Source: Neelides folsomi (Eukaryota; Arthropoda; Collembola; Neelipleona; Neelidae). Taken from it: a stretch of 64,000 bases of DNA. Below the pieces are notes generated by a model. That model saw only the letters and a list, made by a program, of their open reading frames with translations. It did no database searches and had not been told where the DNA came from. Below, piece after piece: positions 12,501 through 25,225 of this stretch. Each line of letters begins with the position of its first letter. Within the stretch, counting starts at the first letter, position 1. Made by a program: the position numbers and the translations under genes. The stretch covers positions 1-64,000 of the forward strand of contig JAQGBZ010000123.1 in assembly GCA_034687125.1 (NCBI GenBank). The letters are read 5' to 3'.

Positions 12501-15500
12501 CTGGAAGAAATAAAAAAATCCTTTATGTCCCGCTTTTATATTTCTTAAAAGGTTTTCAACTAATCGAGTTGTATAAGTGATAGAACTCGAACCCATTCCT
12601 TCTATTACAATTCACCGAAATGAAAAATTATACCATTTTAAAAAAACATTCGTGACTTTCATAATTATTCAAAGGTCTTTGGAGCCTGTAAAAGAATCTC
12701 GTGACTTTCATATTTATAAATTGTATTTTAAAGTGACATACAAATCATTTTATAATCTAAATTGACCAATTCTTCCTCTCACGTGCGAGCCAAATACCAA
12801 GCTACTGGTATATAAAGATAAGAACAGTATTTATGCGAAATTAATATCCGAGAATTTATGTGTAATTATTTGTAATACCACAGCCAAACATCAATGTAAT
12901 GAATCAAAGAAAATATGCAACTAATTGTTCGAAAAATTAACATCAAGAAATTATTCAAGGTATTGTTCAAAGAATGATGAAATACTCAAAGTAAAAGGCA
13001 AATTGATTGTGAGTTGAATGACATTTGTATAGTCATTTTCATTATATGCAAAGAAGTTAGAAAGAAAGGGTGAGGTTTAATCAAATTTATTCCCTTCCCT
13101 GTTAATTGCATTTCTGAAGCTTCCTCGCCCGGTGCCGTCTCGTCCACCATTATTCCCATTGATCAGGAATTCGTAAACGATGAAATATTTCTTTTCATTT
13201 CCCCCTCTTTCTCGCCGCCCTTTTATTACCTGTCCTCTCTCGAAGGATTAATTCAACTCTGGCTTTGATTGTAGAGAGCCGAAATATTATTTTGACAAGA
13301 ATGGTATTTGCGGCCTTGTCCCGCCTCCCACCCAAGCTTCATGGAGTGAATGGAAACCAAACGGCTTCCCACCCCATTTACCTGAAAATGAAATATCCTT
13401 TATGGCCATAAAATGACCATCGCTTCTCAATCTAATCCTTCCAGACATTCTCCTAATTCCCCATAACGGAAACGTTCAAAACGGCAACATTTAATATCGA
13501 AGCTTATTTTCTTCTTGTTTTCTAAATAAATTATGATTAATAACTATAAATTTTGCATTTAATATAAAATAAAAATTATATGAAATGATGAAAAAAATAT
13601 TGGTAATATTGGTAAAAGTAAAAAAAACCTCTTTGACCATTGGAATCTAAAGTAAAATGAAATCTTAATTAAGAAATGGAGTCTTAATGCCAATAAAGAT
13701 AATTACAATAGTTGTCAGTGTCAGGAATAGTCAGGAAGTAAAAAAGTCTTAATTGGATTTCTAACACTTTCCTCAGAAAAGATCCTTATTGGGAAAATGT
13801 GGAAAGCGGGAAAAATGTAATAAGGAGAAAGGCGATTAGGAAGTCTTGCTCTTGCCCCTGGCCGGTGTATCTTCAAGATAGGGAAAAGTTAACTGGGAAC
13901 TTACACGCGATTAAAGAACGCCTTTTCCACACTCGGTTTGAATGTTATAAATGGGAGCTAACCATGTTCTCCTATCATAAATCCTACATAATTACTTTTC
14001 TCTTTACCAATCTATTGATTTTCCAAATTCATATCAATCTCTCAAAGTTGAATCCATATTTCTAACCTCTGGCTCTCAAGCGGATATAAATTATAAGAAA
14101 ACCTTTCCTGAATTTCAAGTGGCTCAAAACTCAAAGATCCTTTCCAATTTCAAATCTTTTTTATTTCAGTAGAAAGAGAATTCAAATAGCTCAAGGCTTA
14201 TTCATCTGAAACCGTTTTTAAAGAGGGAAAGCATTATTAAAAGTGAAAGTCAACAAAAAAATAATTTGTCCAAAACTTAATTTTCCTTGAACCCATAAAG
14301 TAGGAAAAAATAACAGAAAAACAGAATCATTTACAAAAAATTCTTTAATTGAACTGTGAATAGCATGGTAAATTTTTAAGTCGTAATTTAAAATGGTAAT
14401 TTATGAATTTAAAGAAAATTTTTGCATTCTGGTGGAAGTGGATGGAAAAATATCAGTGGTTTTTGGTTTTAGAGAAATGAGGCTCATTGATTGATAGAGC
14501 AATTTGGAGGGAATAGGATGAGCTCCCTTATGTGTACTTGAAGTTCCGAAGTGGTCCGGTGATAATTGAGAGCTTGGAGGGCAAGTGAGTGCGAGGGTGG
14601 AGAAGATAAGGAGAAAATGTAAGGAGTGGATCCTCGGGAGAACTCCATCCGTCTCAGTATCTTCCCAACCCCACACCCAATACATCTCTCACTCCTCGCG
14701 CCCCACGTGGGCCGAATACCAATTTGCCAAATATTTTCTGCCAATTGAACACTTCTGAATTTATTCTCAACTCGATTCCCGCCATTCACTCTCTCAACTT
14801 TCTTTTTGCATAGCTCCCATTCAGCTCCTCGTCTCAATTGAATTCCAATGTCTGTTTTCATAAATTAAGTTTCGAGAAAGCACCACAAGGCTTTTATCGG
14901 ATCAGTAGTTCAAACGAGTCTTGGATTTATCTCGACTTCCTTAAAAATGTACACGAGTTCCACGCTGACAGAGAAGAAATTGAAATCTTATTCCTTTTAT
15001 AAATATCTACATGGGGCGACTATATTTCGATTTTTATTTGCTCTCATCCGATTTACAGCAAACCCGTAATGATTTTAAAATGATGAAAATCAATATTCTA
15101 AATTGATTATTATGTCAATTAAATATTTCTTAAATTATTAAAATAATAATTAATGCCTTATTATTGTATCAATATAGTAAATTGCAGCATCTCTCTATAA
15201 CAGTAGAAATGTAGAGAATGGTTCATTTAACCGTTGTATCTTTTATTTTCTTTATTCATAAACCTTTAAGTCCTATTAGTAAATAATTCCTTCAGGTTTT
15301 CCGAGTTTTGGGCTTTCATTCCAAGTAATCGAGTCTTAACTGTATATAATTATCGTGTTCATAAAATGAATAAATTCCTCCTCCTCCCTCAAAAACCTTC
15401 CGTTTTTGAATTGCAAATTCCATTCCCTATTTTAAAAGCACAATCTCAACTTTTCAACTTTGCATGTGCTGGAATTGAAGTTGGTGGAAGTGAAGTGCGA

Positions 15501-17763
15501 GAAATTCAAATCCTCTAGCAAAATGGTCTTGAAAGTTAAACTCGTTTTGAGCTCAATCTTTGTTCCAAATCAGAACTGAGAAATTGAAACAAGGAAACCG
15601 CCGCTGTTTCTCCTATTTAATCTCCTCCCTATTCTTAGCTCTAGAATGGAATAACGGAGAGAATAATCTCTTTCAAATTAAAATTTCTCAGTAAATTACA
15701 TTTCCAATTTGATTGATGAATTGGACAGGGCGATAAACCCCAAAACACATATAAACATCACATGATCCAAAAACAAACCCATTTGTTATTCATGAATACA
15801 CAGAAAATAAAACTCAAATAAAACATAAGAATAAAACCCGAATGAAACTGAAAAAAACTATTAGCGTAGCCAAGTACATTAGCAAAAGCTCAAGATCTGG
15901 ATCTTGAGATTGATGCATGAGGAAGTTAAAGATAGGATTATTAAGCAATTTAGTGAAACCTGACGTCAGTGACATTTCTATAAAACCATACAATGTCTTA
16001 TGCATAGTTTTTTCGATAAAAAGGAAAGGGAAAATGGCCGGGAAATGGTCAAAGAGCGAATTATTAATAATATTGTTCTACACATTGTTTGCATATATGC
16101 CAAAAGGGGTCCAATTTGGCAAAAGTGAAACACGCGATAAGACAAGCTTGTCCGATAATATTGGAAATGTAAGAAAAATTTTTTTAATACTCGAGCCTTA
16201 AAGGTTTCATATCGCGTCTTATAGTAAGTAGTTTCACATTTCTTTGCATAGGGTCATATATCTTCTTAAAGATTCAAGTCGCACCTTATAGTTTCATTTG
16301 GATTTTATAGTTTTCTTATAGAGTTTTATAGAGTTTTGTTACAGTTTATACTTGGTTTTATACAATATGGCTGAAAGGGAAAGCTTCGATGATAAACGGT
16401 TAATATTCTTCATCCTGGTCGGGGCTATTGGTCTTTGACGAGAACGAGGGCGAAGGCAAAGGCGACGGGGAGCTTAGCAGGGGTTCTTGTACAATGTTCC
16501 ACATTAGGTTCCCATTTATTCCTCGGCCATTACTCGGTCTCAGTATAGGAAATCCTCGGTGCTTTCAGTGTATTTCCTCCCATGTATTCCATCCTAAAGG
16601 TCTTTATGTATTTCATTTCTCATTTCTTCGTTCCTTGTAATAATGTAAAGTTGAATGAAAATGACGGTGTCATTCGCAGGCTCTCAAATGGATTTTCATT
16701 GTGTGGATTCCTCCTGGAGCGGAGAGATGACGATTTTTGGGCCCTCAGCTCCAACGGGGCTTTGAAAATCAATCTCATCTTAATGTCATCTCTTACATAT
16801 TTGAAGAAGGAAAGTGCGGAGGCCCTAACGACCCCAAACCCTTTCTTTAATAATATCCAGCCCCATTCTTCGCCCCATAAAGACCCAACTCCTCATCTTT
16901 TCATATTTTAATTACAATCCGAGTTTACTTATCTTAAGTGAATTTTATATACATTTATAACGGGTATATATTATTTAAACACCTCAAAATTCATTTTAAA
17001 CACCGATTTGTAGCACCAGACTTTAAACACCTCGTTTATTATGATAAACACCTGATTTAAACACCTTAAATTTTTATATGACAGAGAGTATTATAACTTT
17101 TTAAATTATGTAATAATTTATTAGGTGTACCTTTAGTGCTTCGATTAAGTTTGTAAAGGTATTTGTTTTTATCCAGTTAAAATGTCTTTCGTCAAATATT
17201 GCTTGACGGATAAAATAACTGTGTTTGGGTAGTTTATAATTTAGGTTGAGTCAGTGGTAATGCCTATTCTTATATTAACATTAATCCATTCTATTAATAT
17301 TTTATGTAAGCTTGTACCTTTTAAGATTAAGATATAAATATAGAATATGTAATTTTATATTCTAGATTATTGGTGTTAGAATTAAGGTGTTTATCCTATT
17401 TATTTCAAGGTGTTTAATTTATTTATTATGGTGTTTACCTAAGAGGTGTTTAATTTAATTATTTTAAGGTGTTTATTCTATTTATTGAGGTATTTAGTTA
17501 AGTGGGATCCAAAAATATCCATACCTGGATATTAAAAATATGTATATTTTGGAATTTTGATATATTGCAGTATATCAAAACAATAAAAAACGGAGTGTTC
17601 ATCTACCAAGATAGGAATCTTCGTATGATTGTAATAATACTTTGCATATTAATGCAATTGTATTTGAATGATGAAAAGTTAAAAGTTTGCAGAATGAGGC
17701 ATTTAAATTGTGAAAATTGCCCAAGTCCTTGAATGAATTAAAAAAGAGTGTGTTTTTACTTAC
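12501..17763. other. Intronic/intergenic stretch between RYK and Eip63E exons
   Basis: About 5.3 kb. I looked on the minus strand for the missing RYK signal-peptide exon and for Eip63E kinase exons (PFTAIRE helix, HRD, DFG) and recognised none. It carries the paired TAAACACC/GGTGTTTA arrays near its right end. Several 90-125-codon ORFs (14401-14861 minus, 15917-16201 and 16582-16911 plus) have no recognisable motif. Confidence 0.5.
16976..17496. repeat. Paired inverted arrays of TAAACACC / GGTGTTTA
   Basis: Left arm: TAAACACC at 16976, 16997, 17024, 17045 and 17058, with a degenerate TAGCACC at 17011. Right arm, opposite orientation: GGTGTTTA at 17386, 17409, 17430, 17445 and 17468, with degenerate copies at 17372 (GGTGTTAG) and 17489 (GGTATTTA). 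Spacings repeat at a higher order: about 48 bp in the left arm and about 58-59 bp in the right arm. The spacer between arms is about 300 bp and holds no ORF of note. Such opposed arrays resemble subterminal transposase-binding repeats of non-autonomous DNA transposons. The core TGTTTA is also a forkhead-type site, so a homotypic regulatory cluster is the alternative. Confidence 0.75.
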
Positions 17764-17855
17764 TTTGAGAATCCTTTGAATACAGTTGCATAAGAGCCTT
17801 CTCCCAGTTGTTCCAACTTCACATACGCCTCTGATTTCCCAAACGGAGAGTCCCC
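17764..17855 (-). CDS. Eip63E: Eip63E/CDK14-like kinase: start of kinase domain
   Basis: A minus-strand exon with acceptor TTGTTTCAG and donor GTAAGT, 30 codons plus two bases. It encodes [20 protein letters not shown] then [10 protein letters not shown] and a split Lys. This is the start of a PFTAIRE/PCTAIRE-type cyclin-dependent kinase: the (S/D)PFGK-x-(E/D)-(A/S)[15 protein letters not shown](Y/F)-KG block is characteristic of Eip63E and CDK14. GEGSYATV is the ATP-binding glycine-rich loop. The catalytic Lys, PFTAIRE helix, HRD and DFG motifs must come from later exons, not recognised to the left within this window. It joins the 25089 exon in phase 0. Confidence 0.9.
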
Positions 17856-19195
17856 CTGAAACAATAAAAAGATTTCTCAGTTCAACTTCTCCCCTTTAAA
17901 TTCAAGTGTGGTTATTACGAGCGTGCGGGTCGTAAACTCAACACTCCACCCTTTCCCTCGCTCCAAAAACTCCCAATACCTTTTTTCTCAAATTGGAGTT
18001 GATACTTAAAAGAAATCGATGAAGAACTCAACTTTCACCCAATTTTCCACATCAACAAATAAAAGAGGAAACGACGAGTGTCCTACTCACAAACTCCTCC
18101 AAAATCTTTCATTAATCCTCTGCTAGTGATTGGGTGAAGAAAGTAAATAAATTTTATATCATGAAAGTGATGAAACAACTGTTCAAATAGAGAAATTCAC
18201 CTTCAAGGTATTTTCTTTTCATTAGTCAAAATTCTCCCAATTCGTCGCTCTACATTTCTCCACATGTGTGGCTTACCGTCAGCATAAAAGTATGTAGGTA
18301 ATGCCAAATATCTCACTTGGGGAAAGAACCGAATAACCCAATATAGAAGATTTAAGGTATATCCAGATATGTACAGTATTTTTCGGGAGTGGGTAAGAAG
18401 CAATAAATCCCTTTCCAGTCCTGACAGCTGGAATAATTAATGGGATACACTAATGGTCTTCTATCACATCAAATCACAAGACTCATCTCCTCACCAATAT
18501 CAAACTAAAAAATCTAGTTTATTTCCCTCATCAATTACTCCCAACCTGAATTTTAAAATAATAGGAAAATGATCCAAATCACGGAAACTTTAAATAAATT
18601 ATGTAATTATGTAATTTCTTTCCTCAACAGGGAAAGATTAATTTCATTATCGTTTTTCCATTGAGGGAAATGAGGAAGGAAAAGATTTAACATCCTGTCA
18701 ACTTGTCTTCTGATTCTTCCGGATCATTAGCTTCACCAGCCCAAGATGATTCCCCATTAAGGCCCTTCCTCATCGCCTTATCTTTCCAACCCCAAATGCA
18801 AATTTAGAATAGATTCAAAAGAGATATACCACACGTCTAGGACTTTCCATATAGAATAAAAATAACGAGGAAAAAATCGAAATGTGATCTCACTTTATTC
18901 CCCTTCATTCACACATTTCTAAAAAGTGGATTTTTGACTTTTGTTGACTCTGAGTGGTCTCATCTCCATTTGGCTTCCAAGAAAAGGAGAAAAAATTTAC
19001 CATGCTTTTTTCATCCTTAGTGTGGGGCCCTTGGAACTTATTTTTGGCACCCTGACAAGAGTGTTGGGATAAACTCTTTTGCAGGCTAAAAATCTTACAC
19101 TATACATAACAATTTAACTTCCTACTCACCTCGTATCCTTTAAGACCTTCAAAGAGACAACGACAAATATTCTACATTCGGTATACTTTCCCCAT

Positions 19196-19225
19196 ACATT
19201 TGTCTACCATACCATGGACAAATGT
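19196..19225. repeat. Inverted repeat, 9-bp arms
   Basis: ACATTTGTC and GACAAATGT form a perfect stem around a 12-nt loop, in a patch rich in TACCATACC / GGTATGG words that recur inverted at about 19280-19295. No known element recognised. Confidence 0.6.
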
Positions 19226-22200
19226 CCTCCAACTATAGAATATACCATATATTTCTTCAGTGTACACATCTGTATTATACGGTATGGTATGGTCGGTATT
19301 TCTGTATGTATGGTGCATTCGAAAACAGTATCTTAAATATATTCATATGTATCTCCAACAAATGTCCAGTGGCTATACACATGATTGCATGATTCCATGA
19401 TTCGATTTGAGATAAACCCAAATATCTGGATGTAAGGACATGTACGTATGAGTCTATTCAAGTTCAGCTTGAGAAGCAAACTAGGTTTTTCTTCCAACTT
19501 ACTTTCGCAACAACAAGTTTGGAAATCAAAAAGCATAAACTAACTCAAAGGACATACACTCAAGAAAAGAATCATAAACCAAGGGAAATTGGATATTTTC
19601 CTTTATCGGTCAACTCATTTCACTCAAGTCTCCTAAATATCCCAAATAACTTTATATCCCAGTATTTGAATTTCTACTTCTCCAAACACGAACAACCAAA
19701 TGAGAATTTGATTAAATAACAAATAACAATCGAATACAAATCCAATACAAAGTCCATTCCTAGACTTTCAATATCTCAACCGGAAGAATGTGCAATCAGT
19801 CGAATTAGGGAAACTGTCAAATGACAAAAGTAAAATAATGAGATGAGACAATTTCATTTCTCCATCATTACATCATCGCGATGCATCGTGCGGGGAAGAG
19901 CAATTTGTGAGTTGAGGGAAAAGAGAAAAGATAACTTGCTTGTACACACAATTCCTATCCCTTCCAACGTATTCCTTCCCAAAAGACCCTGGAATCGATT
20001 CTTGATTTCCCTCTCTTGAGACCATAGGAGAGATGGGGAAAGAAGAAGAAGAGGATGAGCTCATAATGCGTCTTTTTCTTCTTTCTTTTGTCTCGCTCAT
20101 GCCCGCCAGTCTTTCCCCCCTAAATAAATTATTCAAAGGGGACACACGGAAATTCTTTCCCTCAAATGAGTACAAAAAATAAGAAAATCTCAACCCTCGA
20201 GGACAAAGAAACACAGAGAGAACAATAATCCTCCCCCCTTGGAGAGAGAAATAAAGGACTTTTACTTAACCCTCTTCATTCCATCTTTTAGGCTCATCCA
20301 GAAGAAAGCAAAAACTCTTTTACCTTCAAGAACCTCCAAAAACCTCCAAGAATCTTCAAGAGATTTAAGTCATTTCCTTCTATATTGTAAACACCCTATT
20401 TCTTTTGCTTTAATAATCTCTTGTCCCAAAGAGAAGAAGATTAGGGGGGGAAAGAATTGGAACAATTCTCTTATCTGACTCATCCAACCATTTCCCCCAA
20501 TTTCCCCTCATCTAATTTCTTTTCTTTCTTTATCTTCCTCCCTCATTCAATTTCATTTCAATTCTTGGTTTCTTCTCCTTATGAATATCAAATATGAGAA
20601 TTTTATTTTATTTCATTCCTTATTTTCAATTTATAACTTTTTATACCAATGTTATATTATGTAAATATATAAGTTATGTGAGTATTTGCATTGGTTCCCC
20701 CAGGTCGATGTCTCAAAAGTCCGGAAGGAAAGTTAAAGCAAAGATACGAGTATAAACTTTATAACGGGTATAGCAGAACTGTTCATTATTTTATGATTTA
20801 TTCAAACTTATTCAAATGAGCCTTTCAGTCATTTTGGGAAAGTTTTAAAGGTGCAAGTTTATTATGAGTCTTATAAAGTGGTTTTCTCTTTTAAGAGCAG
20901 GGGAATGACAGTTGAATGACTTGGACAGAGAGACAAGTCGAAATTTGAACATTTAACTTCCACCCCTTTGAAGTTCCACTTGGGATGTTCTTCCTCAATC
21001 TCAGCTCTTCTCTCTCTTGAGTCAATGAAATGAATAAAGAGTGTGATGAAAGTTCCATTTTAGAATTAGATAGAAATCTAAATGGTTGAAGTAATGGGAC
21101 GATGAACGTTGGTTTTGAGCCCATTTGACTCTTTATAAGAGACACTTTCTCTTTACGGCTCACCCGATAAAATGATTATTCGGGAAATCTTGAAACTATA
21201 AATTAAACCATATAACTTTTCTCTTTCCCCCTTTGATTTAAGAGATGAAAGTATTACGTAAGAGATGAATGGGAGAGAAGTGATGATGAAGGTCGAGATT
21301 TTATTAGTAAAGATAGACCAATTTGATCTTCCACGTGCCGCAGAGATGAGAAAAGGAAACAAAGGTGAGTGAAAAGTTGAGTTAGAAATCCACTCGAGAG
21401 AAATCAATAAAACCAGTTCATCCTGAGTCCAAATACAAATAGTAATACCATGAAATCTCCTCTACAAATAACTGGAAAAGAAGAAAAAAATACCTTGGAA
21501 TTCCTTTCGTCAACTCGAAAAAAAAGTCAATCTTGGGAGTCATATTAAGCTTGTTTCCCCGAAAAGGAAATTCAAACCCTTTGATCCCATTTTTATCAAC
21601 TAGACTCAATTTCCTTCTTAATAATCTTCAACAAGGACCGAGACTAACTTTATTTAGCTCAAGAACATTTCCCAATTGAACTCCATTATTTCATTTGATC
21701 AAATTTTTCTTCTTCCCCCATCTTGATAAAAAAATGGTAAAATGATGCTTAAATTGGAAAAAAAATAATCCTAAGAGAAGTCAATTTTTAAGTCTTCCCA
21801 TTTTTCAAAAGAGATTTTCTTTCCTTTCATCATTAACGTCTCTCATCCTAAGAATAAAACTTATTTATTCCTCAATTCCTCTTTAATATTTCAATCCGCT
21901 TTGGGTGAAGTTGGGGGAGGAATTGGAAGGCGGTTTAATGGGGAAGATAACTCCAATTTAATTCGCCTCTTTTCCAACGAACCCTTTCGACTCCTTCCAT
22001 CCCACTGCTCTACGACTCTTAAGGAAATAAATCAGGCAAACCTGTCCCATTACACCGTCTCTCCTTTCTTCACTAGAAGGTAAAAACGTCGTTGGTGAAG
22101 TTGGATAGAGAGGAGCCCTTAACTGCCTTACTATTATTTACTTCAATTACCTCTAATAAAACAATTCCCTCCTTTTTTATCGTTTCTCTTCACCTCGCCC

Positions 22201-22374
22201 TAATTCCATTCCCTAAACTTCTTAATTAGGTGCTAAAACCTCCAAGTTAATTAACTTATCTTAATTACCTCCTTTTAAGTTTTTATTTTAATCTTAATAT
22301 TTAAAATAGTTTTCTTTTTAATCTTAATATTAAGTCTCGTGAATTTAAAAAGTATTAAAGTAAAAACTCGGCCT

Positions 22375-22411
22375 GGGTCGGGTAAATAGGAAACTTTGGG
22401 TCGGGTAAATA
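22375..22411. repeat. Direct repeat of GGGTCGGGTAAATA
   Basis: Two identical 14-mers start at 22375 and 22398, 23 bp apart. They are GC-richer than the surrounding intron. No function recognised. Confidence 0.7.
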
Positions 22412-23790
22412 AGATAATCCATCTCCCAGTTTCAATTTTTAATCAAAATTTTAAATAAAAACATCCTTTTGGCCCACTTTGGCCAGACATTCGCTCATTC
22501 GCTTCATCAACTGCGGTAACGAGATTCACACAGTTACCCAAATTTTCTCCACAACTCCCGTGCATGCAAATGAAGGATTTTGCATAAAAATAATAAAGAA
22601 ACTTTCCCCTCATTTCCTCACTCATTTATGCAACCTCGTGCGCTAGTACATGAGTTGTCAGTATCCTAAAATTTAATTAGTTTTCTCACTCATTCACTCC
22701 CTCCATGTATTGTTAGTACAACATGGTTAGTTCACATGAAAGTATCCGAATGGGGTGAATATAAATATAATATACCTAGCTTTATCGCCAATTTCAAACT
22801 TTGCAAGAAACACATATGATGCATTAGTAAATCTAATATACTTAATACTTTGAATATAACTATAATATTACTTCAATTTGCCTAATAAAACTCTCATTTA
22901 TTATTGACCAAGTCAGACCAAAATGCTCAAATAAATAATTTATATAAAAGAGCCACAATATAAAGTTAACGAGGGTTCTCTTTGGTTCTTTTCATGACGA
23001 ATTTGGCTCATTTATTACTTCAAAGATTCCTGAGCAGAATAACTCATGTCTCAAATCAAAGTTTAGGTAATGTCGAAATCTCCGAATGTCTACGACTGAC
23101 GGGATGTTCCGAATACTCAACGACTCCTCTTGCAATATTGTTCCTTCTATCCTTTTCCTCCCAAGAGTGAAAGTGGATCTCATTTAAAATCCCAAAGATT
23201 TCCCTCTCTGCCTCATCACTACCCAAACATCCTGAAAATGTGAATGTGGAGATAGGGATGGGATATTAGCATTACCACCTCATTTCCCTTCACACATCTC
23301 CACACATCTCCATATTGGACCATGCCTTCCATTATGGATAGTTCCGAAGGATACAGTTAAGGAAAGCTAATAAAGCCACCCTTCCTCATTCCACGAACCT
23401 TCAAACACAAAAATGTGTTCACGAGAGCAACATGTGTAGGAAATGACCCATGTCGCACTTGAGCCAAAAAATTGGACAAATGATCTATCTAATGCGCCCT
23501 GTCCTTTCCAGAGATCCTAAGAATATCCTTAGAAAAAGGTTCAAACCCTTGGAAAAGTGTTTCTCGAATACTCCCACAAATAATCTCTATGCTTCTGTTC
23601 CGTTCTAAGTAATGAAGAAGAGAAAGACGGAAAGATTGTTGTAATTAGAAATACTTCATGGCTAATTGAGCTCCAGCTTTTCCACACAAGGGAGCTTATG
23701 AGAGATGAATCTCGGTAAAATATATTTCCCTGTCGTTCCCAATCATTCATCATTATTCTACATCAGCAGAGGGCCAAAGCCAAAACTCAC

Positions 23791-23898
23791 CGTGCGTTTC
23801 CCTTCAAATGTTATTAATTGGCTCGCCAGACCTTTTTGAAGTAAAACAAGTTCCTTTTTGACATCACAACTTTGACATTCTCTTTCAGAGTCTTTCAT
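23791..23898 (-). CDS. Possible alternative first coding exon of Eip63E-like gene
   Basis: On the minus strand an ATG at 23898-23896 opens 36 codons that end exactly at a consensus donor, ACG|GTGAGT. The peptide starts MKDSERECQSCDVKKELVLL and ends FEGKRT; it is charged and not obviously random. A TGA lies in frame eight codons upstream, so the frame must start here or at a nearby acceptor, and no good acceptor is visible. The donor is in phase 0. The only Eip63E exon in the window that starts in phase 0 is the kinase-start exon at 17855, the next known exon downstream. Splicing would yield a kinase with a short alternative N-terminus. Multiple promoters and N-termini are known for Eip63E and CDK14. 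No homology is recognised for the peptide itself, so it remains a proposal. Confidence 0.35.
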
Positions 23899-25088
23899 AA
23901 CAAAATATCGAATGAAACTTCATTTGCCAAAAAGTGTCTCGAAAATTTATACATGTATAAATTTTACGAGAAATTCTAGTAATACAAATTCTATCTAAAT
24001 GTTAATGTATTAACATTTAAATAGAATTTCTCTCCTAACTATTTCTCTACGCTCTTCAGCATTAAAAAATTTTATCCTTTCTTTCTTGCTAAATATTCGT
24101 GAAGCATATTAGCTCGTAAAGCAAACACCCACACATTTTCTATACTTTTTTGGTATAGGTATGCATTATGGATTTTCGAAACTTTAGGATCTTAATAAAA
24201 ATATTTTACGAGCTCTGGAATATCCGAATATCAATATATAACAGAGATGCCCCCGTGGAATTCAATGCATTGTTTCAAAAGTGAAAATATTGAACCTGGA
24301 AAAAAGAGGATCAAAATTCCCACTCAATCATCTTTCCATTTTAATAAGACTTTTTTTTCTCTCACCACGGAGTAAGCGTAAGATAGAAAAAAATAATACG
24401 ATTTCCAGATTTTCTATTCATTTATTCCTTGGCCCACATATTGACATGCATTGGATTCCATTGAACCCGGTTGAACCGAATGGGCGAGAAACAGCTGAAG
24501 TAACTTTCTTCACCGAATCTGTAATTTCTTTCTTATGACATCCAAGGGATGAGAAAAAGCTCCTTTCATCTTTTACAATTTAATACTTCACCGTTCTTTC
24601 GCAAGAATTGAAACCACAGATGGGATTTCAATTCAATATATCAAAATCATCACCATCACTAAATATCATATATATCTGATAGGTCTGTATGTATATCTTA
24701 GGTCTGTACTATTGTAAATATCATACCTGTATATCCATCTACAATTCTACAATATAAAATTAATATTAAATATATGAATAATAAGAATATTATTTTTCTC
24801 CAATTTTCACAGATGTGGAAATCTTAAGCCTTTTCTGAAGATTTTCCAAGCTTATTAAATATACAATTTGAATCAAAGCTCTTGTGAAAGCCCTTTTGAA
24901 TATTCTCATTGAATTCATTCCCACTTTTTCAATAAACCCTCATTTTCATTTCATTTCCTCCCTTATTGGAGGGAAGAAGTCAGTGGAGCGAGAGCAAACA
25001 AGGAAGGGCCTTCGTATGGTAATAAATGATGAAAGGAACCGAGGTGGGTGAGAGGATTTGAATAAGATAAAAGTCATTTCTCTCTTAC

Positions 25089-25225
25089 CCCGAATGCCGA
25101 ATATCGCTTCGACCGCCGATGTTCCTTCGAGAGGAAAACTTCGGATTTTGGCCTCGGCGGCTTCTTCTGACGAAGGATGACTTGCGGTTCGTCTTCGGCC
25201 TCAGCTGCATCAAGAAGCTTTGAGT
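25089..25225 (-). CDS. Eip63E: Eip63E/CDK14-like kinase: N-terminal linker exon
   Basis: A minus-strand exon with acceptor CTCCTCAG and donor GGG|GTAAGA: two bases, then 45 codons ending in phase 0. It encodes SKLLDAAEAEDEPQVILRQK followed by KPPRPKSEVFLSKEHRRSKR and YSAFG. The RPKSE-(V/G)-FL-x-K-x-x-RRSKR-(Y/H)-S-(A/T)-FG stretch is the conserved basic linker just before the kinase domain of Eip63E-type kinases. It continues directly into GDSPFGK of the next exon. The cluster of Ser residues among Arg/Lys could be a phosphorylation or 14-3-3-type regulatory site by analogy with CDK14/CDK16; that is inference. Confidence 0.88.

Larger units (their letters stand above)
17856..25088 (-). other. 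Intron of Eip63E-like gene
   Basis: About 7.2 kb between donor GTAAGA (from 25088) and acceptor CAG (17858-17856). It contains a possible alternative first exon (23791-23898), a 9-bp inverted repeat (19196-19225) and a duplicated 14-mer (22375-22411). The remaining ORFs look like chance. Confidence 0.75.

Noticed and set aside
14484-14861. 125-codon minus-strand ORF
   Set aside because: No motif, overlaps another open frame on the same strand, and lies in apparent intron.
16406-16560. Minus-strand Ser/Pro-rich frame ending DQDEEY before a stop
   Set aside because: About 50 codons, no acceptor, phase to the Eip63E donor not supported.
19130-19171. 42-bp minus-strand segment between a TAG and GTGAGT, exactly 14 codons in phase 0 for the Eip63E intron
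   Set aside because: The acceptor has no pyrimidine tract and the peptide is not conserved in the family as far as I know.
22535-22625. Minus-strand frame ending ENLG at GTAACT, phase-compatible with the first RYK WIF exon
   Set aside because: No signal peptide and no resemblance to the RYK N-terminus; weak donor.
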